DNA from: Dirofilaria immitis | Lineage: Eukaryota > Nematoda > Chromadorea > Rhabditida > Onchocercidae | Reading direction: 5' to 3' | Length of the DNA stretch: 64,000 bases | NCBI GenBank assembly: GCA_024305405.1 | Contig: JAKNDB010000105.1 | Span: 310,001-374,000, forward strand | Shown: in pieces, positions 12,804 to 25,200 of the stretch | Layout: each line of letters starts with the position of its first letter | Position numbering within the stretch: the first letter of the stretch is position 1 | Notes under the pieces: generated by a model | The model's input: only the letters and a program-made list of their open reading frames with translations | Database searches by the model: none | What the model was told of the DNA's origin: nothing | Made by a program: the position numbers and the translations under genes

Positions 12804-15800
12804 CTATCTTCTCTGCAAAAATAATTCACTGCGTAACGCTTCGATGATTTCATCTTTTGCTTTGCTTATTTCTTGCCGAATTTCATTTAAAATTTCTTCC
12901 TTACATTTCTCTAAAGTTTCCACTGTTATAGCAGAAGCATGACCAGTACTTCGTGATTCCTCTTGATTCAGTGAGTTGGAGCTTGACAATCTGAAGAATC
13001 AATTGAATCAATCATGTTTGTGATGAAAAATATTACTACATTGTTGAATATCGATGAAAAACCTCATCATTTAATCACGATGGATACAAAGAAAACTTAA
13101 TAACTCTCAAAAAAGTAGCACGGTTACAGTTTGGTCTCAAAGCAAACAATATAATAGAAAGAAGCCTGACATGACTATACTTGATGTACAAATTTTTTTT
13201 TAGTAATTCAATGTAAATATCGGAATGAAATTTCAATATACTGCATTAATAAATACGTTCTGTTTATTTCCGACACATCTTATCTTTTGAAAGCTGAATA
13301 AATTTGCATTGGTTATCTACACTTAGTAGGATTCAATTTTTGACTTCATAAGTTAGCTTTTATGAACAATCTTTTCCGGGAGATTTTTTTAAAACCGCTT
13401 TATATAAAAATGCAGAACGACGATTAACGTTAAGGTATGTTTCCATGACTCTGAAATTTCACAAATCGATTTTCCATTTCCCTTATGTTTAAAATATATG
13501 CTAATTTTAATGACCACTGCCTACTTGCGATTAATTTTTGGAGAATCAGTGATGTTTGCAGTGCCATTAACCTGCTTTTCCCAAGGGCGACGTGAAGTCC
13601 CATTGCCAACAGCATTTGTTGAGGATGCTGTATCACTTCCTAAAATGAATGAATGATATTCCATTTCAATTTTTTACTAGAAAGCTATGAAACACATTGT
13701 TTTTTTCCCAACACTTACGTAAAATTACGAACCGATAGAACGAGAATCACTATTATCACATTGATTTTTGCGTTTGCTGAGAGTTGCTTCTAATTCTGAC
13801 AATAAATTGCTGCTGCCTAAAAAATGACCTAATATCGCAAAAAAAAGAATTATTTCGCAAATATGTTAAGATGTATGATAGTGCCATTACATATATTTAT
13901 AAACTATTGAAAATTAATTCCATATTTTAAGTTGTTTTTTAACATGCCCAACAAGATACGGACATTCTGATATAAAGATAAATAAACAAAACAATCAAAC
14001 TGCAATCTGGGAAAGACCTCATCATTATTACATAAAAACATTTGAAGTATATAGAAAGTTCAAAAAATTTCTTTATTCTTCAATTTCGAACTGAAACTTC
14101 GAATTAAAATACAAAAGTACCGGGAGCTGCTGAATTCGATGATGGTGCACTGACTTTTCGAAGTTGTATTTTTTCAACTGATCTGCAATAGAGGTGCTAA
14201 TTCCTTTGCCCAATGACAGTGAAGACGGAGGCGGTGGCGGTGGTGGTGCTGGTGGTGCATTTGAAGAAATTGTCGCTGTAACGAAAAAAGACTGGAAATA
14301 AATAAAATCTGCTCAAGATACAGTGATTAGAAAAAGTAAAGTGAATTCCCTAAAAATTTATAAAAATAAACTCACCAACATTGGCGGAATTAATTGAAAG
14401 TGAAGGTGTTGAATTATAGTTGCTTGCAAGAGACGTAGCTGGAGCAGGTCGAATAGAAGTACTGGCAGGACAATTATTATTAGCAGAGGTCGATGCATAA
14501 ATCACAGGAGGTAGTGATGAACCATTAGAGGAACTCGATGAACCTTGTGAAGCACGCCGTTGCACATTATACACCATCATTGTTGTTGCAGTTCCGGTAC
14601 CACTGGTTGAACTTTGCACTGATTGTGAAGATTTTCTGCAATTAATTACGGAAAATTATTAAAAGTTATTAAAGATTATTTTAAAAAATTATTTTGAATT
14701 ATTAAAAGGCATAGTGATGATAATCTCTCCTCCGAACTTCATTATTCGTTGAGATATTGTTAACGAGTTTCACAAGAAAAGAGTCATTAAAAATGTATAT
14801 GAACGATTCATGCAGAAAACCCTTAAGTCTTAAACAACATTCAATTAGCATCTGACCTGTCCTGCATTTCCCTATTGAATGGAAACATAACATTTATATT
14901 ATCTACAAGAAAAGGAAATAATTTCTGCATCAGCAAAATGACTCAACGAAACAAACAGTTAGCTACCCTTTAATTAAAGAGAAATATTGGCTATGCAAGG
15001 TAGTATATTATTCGCCATGCAAAGTAATACACTGATGGTCATACAAATACTTTTCTACTTTTTTTCCATCTCCATCTAATTTAAGCGACGTTCAAATTTA
15101 AAATCATCTATCTCGGACCAATATAGAAAATATGTGATGTCAAGTAACTGATATGTTTGAATTATCCTCAAATGTATGAAAAATCTAAAATGCTTCCATC
15201 TGATTTAGAAAACATTTCTGTCAACTTTATACTTTAAAGTAATACAAGCAATTCCGAAAACTCTAAAAATAGAAATAAAATTTATGATAAAAAAACATAT
15301 GCAGTGTTTCATTTTCTTCTATGCATATCAAGATCAAAATTAAAAATAAGAAATTTCAAATGATGAATTATTAAATCTCCGATAATTAGAAAAGAACCGC
15401 AGACTCTGAAGTTGATAACCGTAAAAATAATAAAGGAGTATGGGGAAAACTTATGAAACTAAAATGACAAATGAAATACTAAAAGATCAGCAAAGCACGA
15501 AGTTCTGATAACCTACTTACGAATATTTTGTTATACTTAGTTAAAAAGAACTGAGAGTGACAATGATCCAAATACGTTGGAGGTAAAGTATAAACTAAAA
15601 GTAACATTTTGATATCAAGCAACGTCGAGAAGCTAAGATGGATGAATGAAGATAATTTAGCTCAAAATTGCCTCCATAACAGCAATACGAAATGAATGAA
15701 CTACTTTTTGTCAAACACGTTTGAACATAAAAGAATGATTATCTAGACGACAAAATACAAAATTGACAGAAAAGAAATTGAGAAGTTATATCCACTAATA

Positions 15801-18800
15801 TAATATGTGTTTCCTAGTTTTCGTCTGAACAACTTCATTCGGTTTGCATTCTCATAAATGCAGTTGTAGAAATTTTCCTTGTAAATACAGTTAGTTATAA
15901 AAATAATATTCTTTGTTCTGAATAGATGTTGCATCAAAAATTATGAAGATTTAAAGCGGTTTAATTCTTTTCTTACATCCTTACATTTATTGTTTTTATT
16001 AGTCCAATGTTTACTTTAAAGAACTGGGATAATTAAGTATCAGTTTGATTTAAGAAGTAAATAATTTTTTAGGAAATTTTAATAACAAATCAATCTTCTA
16101 TTGGTATGCAGTAATTTGATATCCCAATTTCATGATGCTAAATATAACAGCTATTCAGCTTTATTATATAATATCAAAGCTGAACTAACAACGTTGATTT
16201 AAATTTAGAATAATTGCCAAGAAAATGAGCTAATTAAAGAATTTGATGAGAGAAAGTTTATTTTAATTAGTCTCGAATGATCAGATTGTCCGCACTCAAA
16301 ATCTAACCAAATTAAAGTTGGTCGTTAGCTAATGCATATGCATACAAATACGTCTTTTGTATCAAAATCGTTCAAAAATACAGTACAAATATCGAAAAAA
16401 AAATGGGGAAAATATTACATTTATATAAGTGCTGCAAGAATATCATTAAATTCTATAACATATATTTCATGCCGTACTTCGGGATAAATTTAATTTTTTT
16501 AAAGAGTTTTTGCTCAATGTTGATCACACTAATTGAATTTGAATTTGGTCAATCAGAGAGATAGTTTCACTCACTGAATTCTACTCTTGAAATCACAGCC
16601 CGTCCAGGAAGCCAACTAAAGTTTTTGGTGACTGTTGTAAAAGATAGATATGATTTAAATTAATGCATAACTTCCCAGACAAAAAAAAATTGGAAGGATT
16701 TCTCCTTTCACTAACACTTTGAAATAAGATTTGCTTTTCCAAATTATTAGAAAAACCTTTCGAGAAAAAAGGAATTTTGGAACAAAGCGAATGCGTCAGA
16801 CAGAGTCCACTAGATTCGAAATGTTTTACTTTTAGGAAACAAAAATACGGTAAAGAAAGCATTTATTTTCAAGCAACATAATATTATTCACTAAAAAGTT
16901 TCCATTGCTGTTATATTAGAAATAAACTGCGTAATCTATTTTCAAAATCATTTCAAAAGCATTTATTTTCAAGCAACATAATACTATTCACTAAAAAGTA
17001 TTTATTTTCAAGCAACATAATACTATTCACTAAAAAGTTTCCATTGCTGTTATATTAGAAATAAACTGCGTAATCTATTTTCAAAATCATTTCAAAAAAA
17101 TCATTTGTGGTTGAACAAAATATCTGAGTTAGACCAAGTCTTGATAAAAACACAAATAAGATTGTGCTGCAGGTCATACAAAAAGACTGAAAACATCCCT
17201 TAGAAAAATTCAGGAGAATTTCCATTTAGTTCCACTGAAATTTAGAAACTTTAGATCGAAAAATAATGAATACGATTCCATAAAAATACTTCGGAAAAGG
17301 TCATATAATTTTCTTATATATTTTTGCTTAATTTCTTCCTCGTCCTCACTCATTGTTCATTCAAAGGTGAACTAAATATGAAATTTTACTCATTACTTTA
17401 ATTGAATTTATTACTTATGCTAATTGATTCCCAAATAAAATATTCTTTCGAAATAGAGGAAAGAATAAATGGGATCCAGTAATTTTCTCGGCCCTCAATG
17501 ACGATAATACAGTGCATCTTGGCAAATAAATTTCGGACGGGACGACATAATCAGTTCGTCATGACTCTGAAATGTCTAAGCAACTAAATAAAAATAACTT
17601 CAAAACTATTCCAGTTTCTATTCAGTCCGAATGATCAGGAAAGTATCTGAACAGTGCTACTATCATTTTTATTATTATTAGATATCTAGTGATAAAAATG
17701 TCACATCTCCTACATGAAATTAAAAATTGATATGGCAAAAATTTCTCTCTATCTGATAACAACATCAACGTGATCAATTTGCATGATCCGCTTTTTCTCT
17801 TTCAGACAGAGTCAAAACCACGAAATTTCGACGGTTTGAAAATGCAGTGAAGCATTGCATGAATGTTATGTCCTTTATTTCAACTAAAATTCTTCGACAA
17901 AAAAATTTCTGTTTTTTCGTTAAAGGATGAAAATCTTTTCAAGTGCACTAATATAATAGCCACCATGTCCTTGAAATCTTTGCAATACAAATATTCCTTT
18001 CTTTTCCTTCCCCATCAATATCAGTTTTCACTCTCGCATTGCGGTAAAAACTTTAGCAATAGTAATAAGAGCAAAATGCACCTCACAGAATATTTCTCCA
18101 TATCAAGCTTTAATGTTTATAGTTTCCGGAAGATAACTGAATTTGACTATTTGCAAACAAAAACGATTCTCTCTCCTCTATATGCTCCAACTTTTCTGAC
18201 AATTGCCATGACGTGTACAATAACGATTTAAACAAATATCAAATACATTATTCGTTTCTATCTATGGTTTAAAAATGAACTTTGGGATAAATACTTAAAG
18301 TCTGTTATGATAAAATATATCGAATAATCCAGACTTTAGAAATTTCAAAATAATGCAAACCTCGAAATATCCATTCCAAAATTAAAAAGTCTATTTTAAG
18401 CATTTCGGCATTATAATATTTGGATCTACTAAAATGCATTTCAGACTGATCACAAAATAATAAAGAAATATACAAGAAATTAGGCCTCCACATAAAATTC
18501 TATAAAGTTAGATTTTTGCCAAAATTTTTTCTCCTTAAACGAAACACTGCTGACACCCTTTCAAACCCCTTCAAATTTAACCATTATGACAGTCACTATA
18601 TATGAATACAATCTCCAGTTTAAGTCTAAATCTTTAATTTCCTCTTTCATTCAAAGTTCATGAGTTCCTATTATTCTTTACTTTAGATTCACTCTGAATC
18701 TTGAGAAAAATTAACCGGAAGTTGTTCATATTTTGCGCCGGTAAACCACCACCAGAACACAAAGTTTCATCGTCAGCACTTCGAAATGATGGCGAACTAT

Positions 18801-19883
18801 ATGCATTGTGGTGTAACTGATGTGGTTCTTGATAGATAGTATTTGAAAAACCTAAATCACTGCCTGAAATCATTTGGTCAAGTAATAAAATGAATCGGAT
18901 CTGTTGGGACGAATGACCAATATTGACAAAAAGAGATAAGATATTCTCGAGAATTAGCATATAGTTTTCAAAAAATTTGCTACATTCAACAAAGGAAAAG
19001 CAGTTTGTACTCGAAATCGAATTTTTAATCTTTTGAGAGATAAAAGTATTATATGTCTTAATGTGAATATAAAAAGCTCTAAAAATACTTTCCAAACGTA
19101 ACCAGAAAGATTTCAAAAAGAAATGAATCAAAAATTTGCGAAATTGCATGTTCCATGAAGACAAAGAATTGGTGTCAAACAAATTTTTTCAAAATCTTAC
19201 CATTTTGATAATCGTTGCTCGACGTTAATATTGACAACGCTTGTGTCATAACTTTCACAAAAAGACGAGCATCTTCTTCCTTCGTAAAACTTAGACCATA
19301 AACCTGAAACAAACATCATTTCATCCTAACATTATTATCGGAATAGTTTGAGCATTAATTATCATTGCTTATTTATCAAAAGTTGATAGTAGGCCAATTA
19401 TTAAAAGACAAATACAGAATTTCTGAAACTATAAAAATTACTTTTCTTTTTCATCTCTCCACTGATGAAATGTTGGCGTAGCTGGCTTGTATCTTAATCT
19501 ATCGTAAATATTGCAATTAAGAATCCAATTCCCATCCTAAAACATTCAAATAGATTAAGTTACACGAGTCATCTATAATCACTATCAATGTGCAACTTTG
19601 CACACATGAGGAATCACAAATTATCAAACTAGGGAAATCATTAAAAACTACAGGAAAAAATTCACAACAGCCTTCCAATGATCAAATGCGTTAAATTATG
19701 GAAAGTAGACAAAAACTGACCTGCAAACGAGTACCGACAATACGAAATGTATTGGCGTGAATATTATGTAATATTCGGACTTGTGATCGGGCTGCTTCAT
19801 TAGACCCATCAGGCGAGAGCCACTGCTTCGTAGCATCATCGTACATCATCACATCTGCCATTGCTACTGCTACAGTCGATTCT
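12804..19883 (-). CDS. unc-34: Ena/VASP actin regulator (UNC-34 type)
   Basis: Ena/VASP proteins bind proline-rich partners and protect and elongate actin barbed ends in axon guidance and cell migration. Exons 5' to 3': 19721-19883, 19442-19536, 19201-19303, 18716-18863, 14376-14635, 14121-14275, 13733-13816, 13525-13639 and 12804-12990. The EVH1 domain is clear (MADVMMYDDATKQWLS, ILHNIHANTFRIVG, NWILNCNIYDRLRY, FHQWRDE, VYGLSFTKEEDARLFV). A Ser/Thr-rich linker follows, then a proline run (APPAPPPPPPPSS), an EVH2 G-actin site ending LRKVSAPSS, an F-actin site (LLSELEATLSKRKNQ), RRPWEK, and the coiled-coil tetramer helix (EEILNEIRQEISKAKDEIIE). From the ATG at 19859-19861 the product is about 429 residues if two homopolymer frame breaks are repaired. 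The exon at 19883 begins in mid-codon, so a short upstream exon is probably missing here. Confidence 0.95.
14636..18715 (-). other. Large (4.1 kb) intron of the Ena/VASP gene
   Basis: This intron separates the exon just after EVH1 from the Ser/Thr-rich linker exon. Phase is preserved: CG at the end of 18716-18863 joins A of 14635 to make Arg. It contains a tandem duplication and AT-rich sequence; open frames inside are not exon-like. Confidence 0.8.
16859..17098. repeat. Tandem duplication, about 100-bp unit with an inner 41-bp partial copy
   Basis: A unit beginning atttattttcaagcaacat and ending tttcaaaatcatttcaaaa occurs at about 16859-16958 and again at 17000-17098. Between them lies a partial copy (16957-16999) of the first 41-43 bp. 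The copies are nearly identical, so the event is recent. It lies inside the large Ena/VASP intron. Confidence 0.9.
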
Positions 19884-22155
19884 CTAGAAAATTTGCATCA
19901 AAATAGATGTAACAGATATTATAATATCCAATTATAATACGCAAATTCTAAATGTTAGTAAGTCTACCACTGAATCAACTAATTAGGATTACAAACAAAA
20001 AACCAAAAAAATAAAATTTTGCAATTTGCAACAAAAAAATTTTTTTCATTCAATCTGTTCATTTTTCATCTATACTAACTCTAAAAGATAAAAATTACGG
20101 ATATCAGAAGAAAACGAAATTGACATAATTAAGTTGAGTACCTGCATGCCCATACATTCATTTTATCTCATATTTTACACTCTCCTTCCCTTGATATCAG
20201 CTTACATTTACCAGTAATATCATAAGGAAATATATGCTAACAAACATTTATAATATTTTGAATGAACAGTCCCTAATCCTTGTCGAGCAATAAAAATTGA
20301 AAGCCTAAGGTTCGTGAAGATGAGAAACTCCGAAATACTCTCATCACAACAACTCAAGATCCACTGACAGATAAACCTTACGGCGTTTGTTCATCGTAAT
20401 ACTTATTGCAAATACGGTAGGAATGTAAAAAAATGGTACAATTAGCTTTAGCACAAAGTGTAAAAATTTCATCATCGAATATGTTTTAAAAGGAGTACCT
20501 ATTCCATTTTGTAAATCTAACTATGAAAAAAAGAAATGGGACTTGACGATGACATAGTGAATCACAACATTTATAGTAATTAATATAAGATGAATTGAAA
20601 TATGTAACTAATTAAAAATCCTAAATCTTAAGATATTGCTGGATACATCACATATTAAACAATAATCCAAAAAAAAAACAAATAAGATAATTATACATAG
20701 AATCTTAATTAAATAGTAAACTTAAAAAAGTGCTTATGTTAATGGAACAAAGATATAATTTAAAGATGATATAACATAAAATCAAATCATCCAATTATCT
20801 TTCTAACTGAATTACTTACTGATGAAATTTATCCGTCATTTCTTCTCATCAAATATATAATTAAAAGAAGAATGGCTGCCTTCACTTTTTGAGCATACTA
20901 TTATTCAAATTTTGTTAGCAATTTTATTAACAATTCTACAACTCATCTACGTGAAATATAGAAATATCCTCAAACAAAAAAAAAGAGCGTGACCAGACTT
21001 GTCCTTTCCCAAGGATAAATTTAAACAACAGTAGAAAATACAAAGTGCTGTGATATCTCAATCCCAACAAAAATTATTTTTCGATAGGTATTTTTCCACG
21101 ACAGAAATTTTTGCAAAAACTTGTCATTATTTTATCTATTATTCTGCTCCAATGATATTGTAATAATAACTTCCTTTTCTGATTTACGGACAGTTAATTT
21201 TTCGGATCATTGTAATCCCATTTATTTTATTATATCATGTAGTCTTTCACCTTTTGATTCAGAATCTTTAACAATAGGCACAGATTATCACTTCACCACA
21301 TAAAATTCCCGACAATTATGATACTGTTGCATTAGCAATCTGACCAGTCACAACAGTAAAATCCTGAGTTATTTCTTCAATAATGCATAATTAACTCATT
21401 TCTTGAGATTTCTTCCTCAGCTACAGCTCTGCTCAATTATCCACGATATTATATGTACATAAATTGATACTTAAATAGTAACAAATTAAAATTTTCAAAA
21501 ATTGTCATCCAAACTTCTCTAGCTATTGAATTATCATATTCATCAACCATTGTTCCAAATTCCATCCTCATTTGTTTGTTATATTTACCGATAGCTTTTA
21601 TTCAAACACTAATCATAAATTGGATTCATGAAATAAAGGAAATGAAAGAATGGGAGGTTTACTAAAAGATCAAATTCAACTGAACTTTGCCATTTTTCAA
21701 TTTCGGATCATTGCATATTTTTTCCTGTATTTTCCATCATTCTTTCAAGTTCGTTCGACTCATCCCATTACAAGATGATTGCGTCTAAGACTATGCATGC
21801 ATATCATCTATTCACGTAATCACCATTCTTACAGTTCATCTATCCTTCTGATATTCCTTGGGTATTCTAAATTAGCTTTAAATTCACCATCTGTTTGCTT
21901 TTCGTTAATAAGATCTACCGTGTCAATCGAACATCTTCTTTCAAAGACAATAATCAATGTCATATTACCACTGCTACATGGAATGGCCATCTCTAAGCTA
22001 AAATACTGCTGGCGATTATCCAAATCTTTCCAAATAATACGCCTAGTGATGGAAAACATAGATAGATAGACCGTAGACCATAAACAATATGAATGTGTTT
22101 GTGGACATCCCGACATATACATCGGATGGAATAATGATAGGCAGAAAGGTTGTCA

Positions 22156-22211
22156 CTCTTCCTTTTTCCTTTCTTTCTTCTTTCTTCCCTTTCTTCTTTC
22201 CTCCCTCCCTT
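22156..22211. repeat. Pure polypyrimidine tract of 56 nt
   Basis: An uninterrupted C/T run (CTCTTCCTTTTTCCTTTCTT and similar, ending CTCCCTCCCTT). It is a purine tract on the minus strand, upstream of the Ena/VASP coding exons. It could form triplex DNA or act as a promoter-proximal element, but nothing else supports a function. Confidence 0.85.
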
Positions 22212-25200
22212 GCTTATTTGAATTGATAGAAATTTTTTGCGTAATCGCAATTATAGCACTTCGCATCAATAATTTCTATTTTTAATTAGCACATATGAAA
22301 TATCAGCATAACATTGGATCTATGATAAGAGTCGTTTCAAGAATTCTGGTAAAAAGAAGCCAGAAAATCCCATAATGGAATGCGGTCGTTATTAAGATTG
22401 TGGAAACTGCGATGATTTTAAAATTTGATTTCTTCAATTATAAAATTAATATTTTTAGTCATGACAATGACAAGAATGTAGCGTTATATCCTATCTTTGC
22501 CTTATTCTTAAATTAATGAATGAAGAAAGGGATAAAAAACAGAAAATAATTCCAAGTCAATTCATTATAATTTCTGATCGTTTGTCATTCAATATAAAAT
22601 AATCCGGAATAGAATAATTCACACGCTAATAACAATTTATATCTAATGCAGTATTTCCATAAATTCGTTTTCAAAATTAATCCTGCCTCTATCGTTGGAC
22701 AATTTTTTCCTTACTCGAAATACATATTACTTGCAGTATTTCAATTTGATATTTGTTAGAAATGATAGATATAAATCTCAACAAAACGAATTCTTTGGTT
22801 GGATTAAAATCCAGAGTCCATGATAAGCTTGTTTTTCTTTCCTTTCCAATTAGAAATGTTTAAAGCACACTAATTAATGGAATTAAAATCATAATTTTGT
22901 AAATGCACAAAGTAAATTAAATTTCGACTGAAAAATTCGAATAATTTATAGGTCCCATTTCTGAATTCATCTAACTGTATGAAAAAATTGCTGACATTCT
23001 TTATAAAATATCATCAGCAATAAGAAGAAAGATTAGAGTGTAGTTATACAAAGTTCCGAAAAATTCATAAATAAAACAAGTGAATCGGAATCTCAAAATC
23101 CAATTTTCATTATCATTATGGGAATACTACTCTCAATGCAGTACTGAAATATTTCTTTTACATCGAAAGAAAAATTAGTTTTCTTGTAAGTTTGTAATTC
23201 AGATTTGTTTGAAGGAACTTCTTAAAAGTTAAACTTTAAAATAATTTTAAAGTAAAAATGTGCAAACTTACTCCATAATTGCAATCCTAGTTATCGATCT
23301 GTGCAAATAATTTTCGCAGAAGTCGTAGAAAATAGAGCCAATTATGAATAAATAAAATAAATAATACGATACAGGAATATATATCTTTTTCTCTGATTTC
23401 TTCACTTCTCTTTCTTTGCGAAAATCAGCAGAACAAAGTAGATGCAGAATGACGAGCAGAATACGATGTTTTACTTAGGGAAATAATGTAGAGAATCGCT
23501 TAAAATGAAACATTATCATTTGTACCATTGTCACCATAACCTGCAGAAAAAGAACTTGACTGCTGTCACCTGAGAAGATATCATTGCTATTATTATTGCT
23601 ATAGCTAGACATTCACTTACTGTTGTTGTTATTGTTGACTGACAAATTAATGTATCCATAATTAACGACAATAATAACAAGAATAAAAATAATATTATTG
23701 GCAGTAGCGTCCCACGTCTGATCTATTAGTACCACAGCGGCACAATGTCGCGTCGTTAATAAACACCAAAAGGACAAATATAAACTGAACTATCAACAGT
23801 CTTTAGAGGCTGCCGCCTGAAATTTGATGAAACATTTGCGTAAAATTATTTCCAAAGTGCATATTTCGAGAATGAAAACACGTAATACATATAGCATATG
23901 TTTAGATTTGCAGCAAACTAAGTGGATAGAAAAAGCATTCTTGTTTCTAATATATAAAAACATATATTGTTAAGATTTTAGGAAATTTCGTAAAACTGAA
24001 ATATAACAAAGTTTCTGCAAAGAATCTACAGATGTCTTATGTCATTTTCTGAGCTAAATTGTTAACGTAGAAGAAAAATTGATATCCTAATTTTCTTTCT
24101 AAAAACCTCGAAATTTTTCATCTTTTTATGCGAAATTTTTGATAGTCTTACTTAATTACTTAATATATACTGCAAATCAAGTACAATATATCATCCTTAT
24201 ATATTCTGATGGATCCCTAATACATGTATGAAGAAGCAAAAACGCAGATCTAACTTGAACTCAGAAACAATAGCGATGACCATAGAGCAAAATAATGACA
24301 TCGATATAACCAGTTTATCATTATATTAAATTTTGGTGATCCTAAGCAATCAAATATGACATCAACAAGATTGTAATTTAAAACTATTCAATAGGGTAGT
24401 TGGAAAATTTCGAACTAGAATGGAAAACATGTAGTAATACTACGACACTAAGAAACATGCAAACGACTGTAGCATTTCAGAATTTTGTTTGTAGTCTTAT
24501 TCAGAGCCCAGAAATATAGTAACAAACTGCCAAATCGAATAAATTCCATTAAGAAAAATCTTAGAAGAGTCACCAAAATACTTATTGAATTACTTATTAA
24601 GTAGTTTGGAAGAGTAAAGAAAAACAATTTTATATCTCTAAGCTTCTATCGATTAAACAAATATAAGTTCAGTTGTTTCCAAGCATAATGAAGAAAACTA
24701 TCTTACCAGTATTTACAAACAAATAAATATTTCATGAAACTGATTGAGATACAAATATTGTAGAATACATAACATTCCAGTGCTCATTTTCGTATTTTTG
24801 CTTCATTGTTAAACATGCAGATTTTTCATGATAGCAGCAAAACATACAACAATGAAATGGGTAAACATTAGGCAAAAATACTGAATCGATATGACATTAT
24901 GTCAAGAGAGGACAAATGTTCTTGATTGGCTTAATTTTGAAGCACGTAAAACTATCCTATAATTACGCATCCTCTATCTCACAGTGCCCGTAAACGCTCA
25001 GAGAAACTAAGGTCATTGGATGAATGCCACAGCACCTATAATAAATAATAATTGATCGAAGGCTATAAGCAGCAATGTATGTATCACCGCCAATAAGAAA
25101 TGATAATAAAATATGATTCAATAAAACAAATCTGCAAAAGAATTATATCAATCCAATTGATATTTAACAATCTCCTGAATCCTCTGACACAGTACAATCA

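Noticed and set aside
17863..18231. A 122-residue plus-strand open frame
   Set aside because: It lies antisense inside the Ena/VASP intron, with no splice borders, no motif and low-complexity Phe/Ser-rich content.
18658..19182. A 174-residue continuous minus-strand protein
   Set aside because: Only 18716-18863 within it is a real exon of Ena/VASP; the rest is intron read through.
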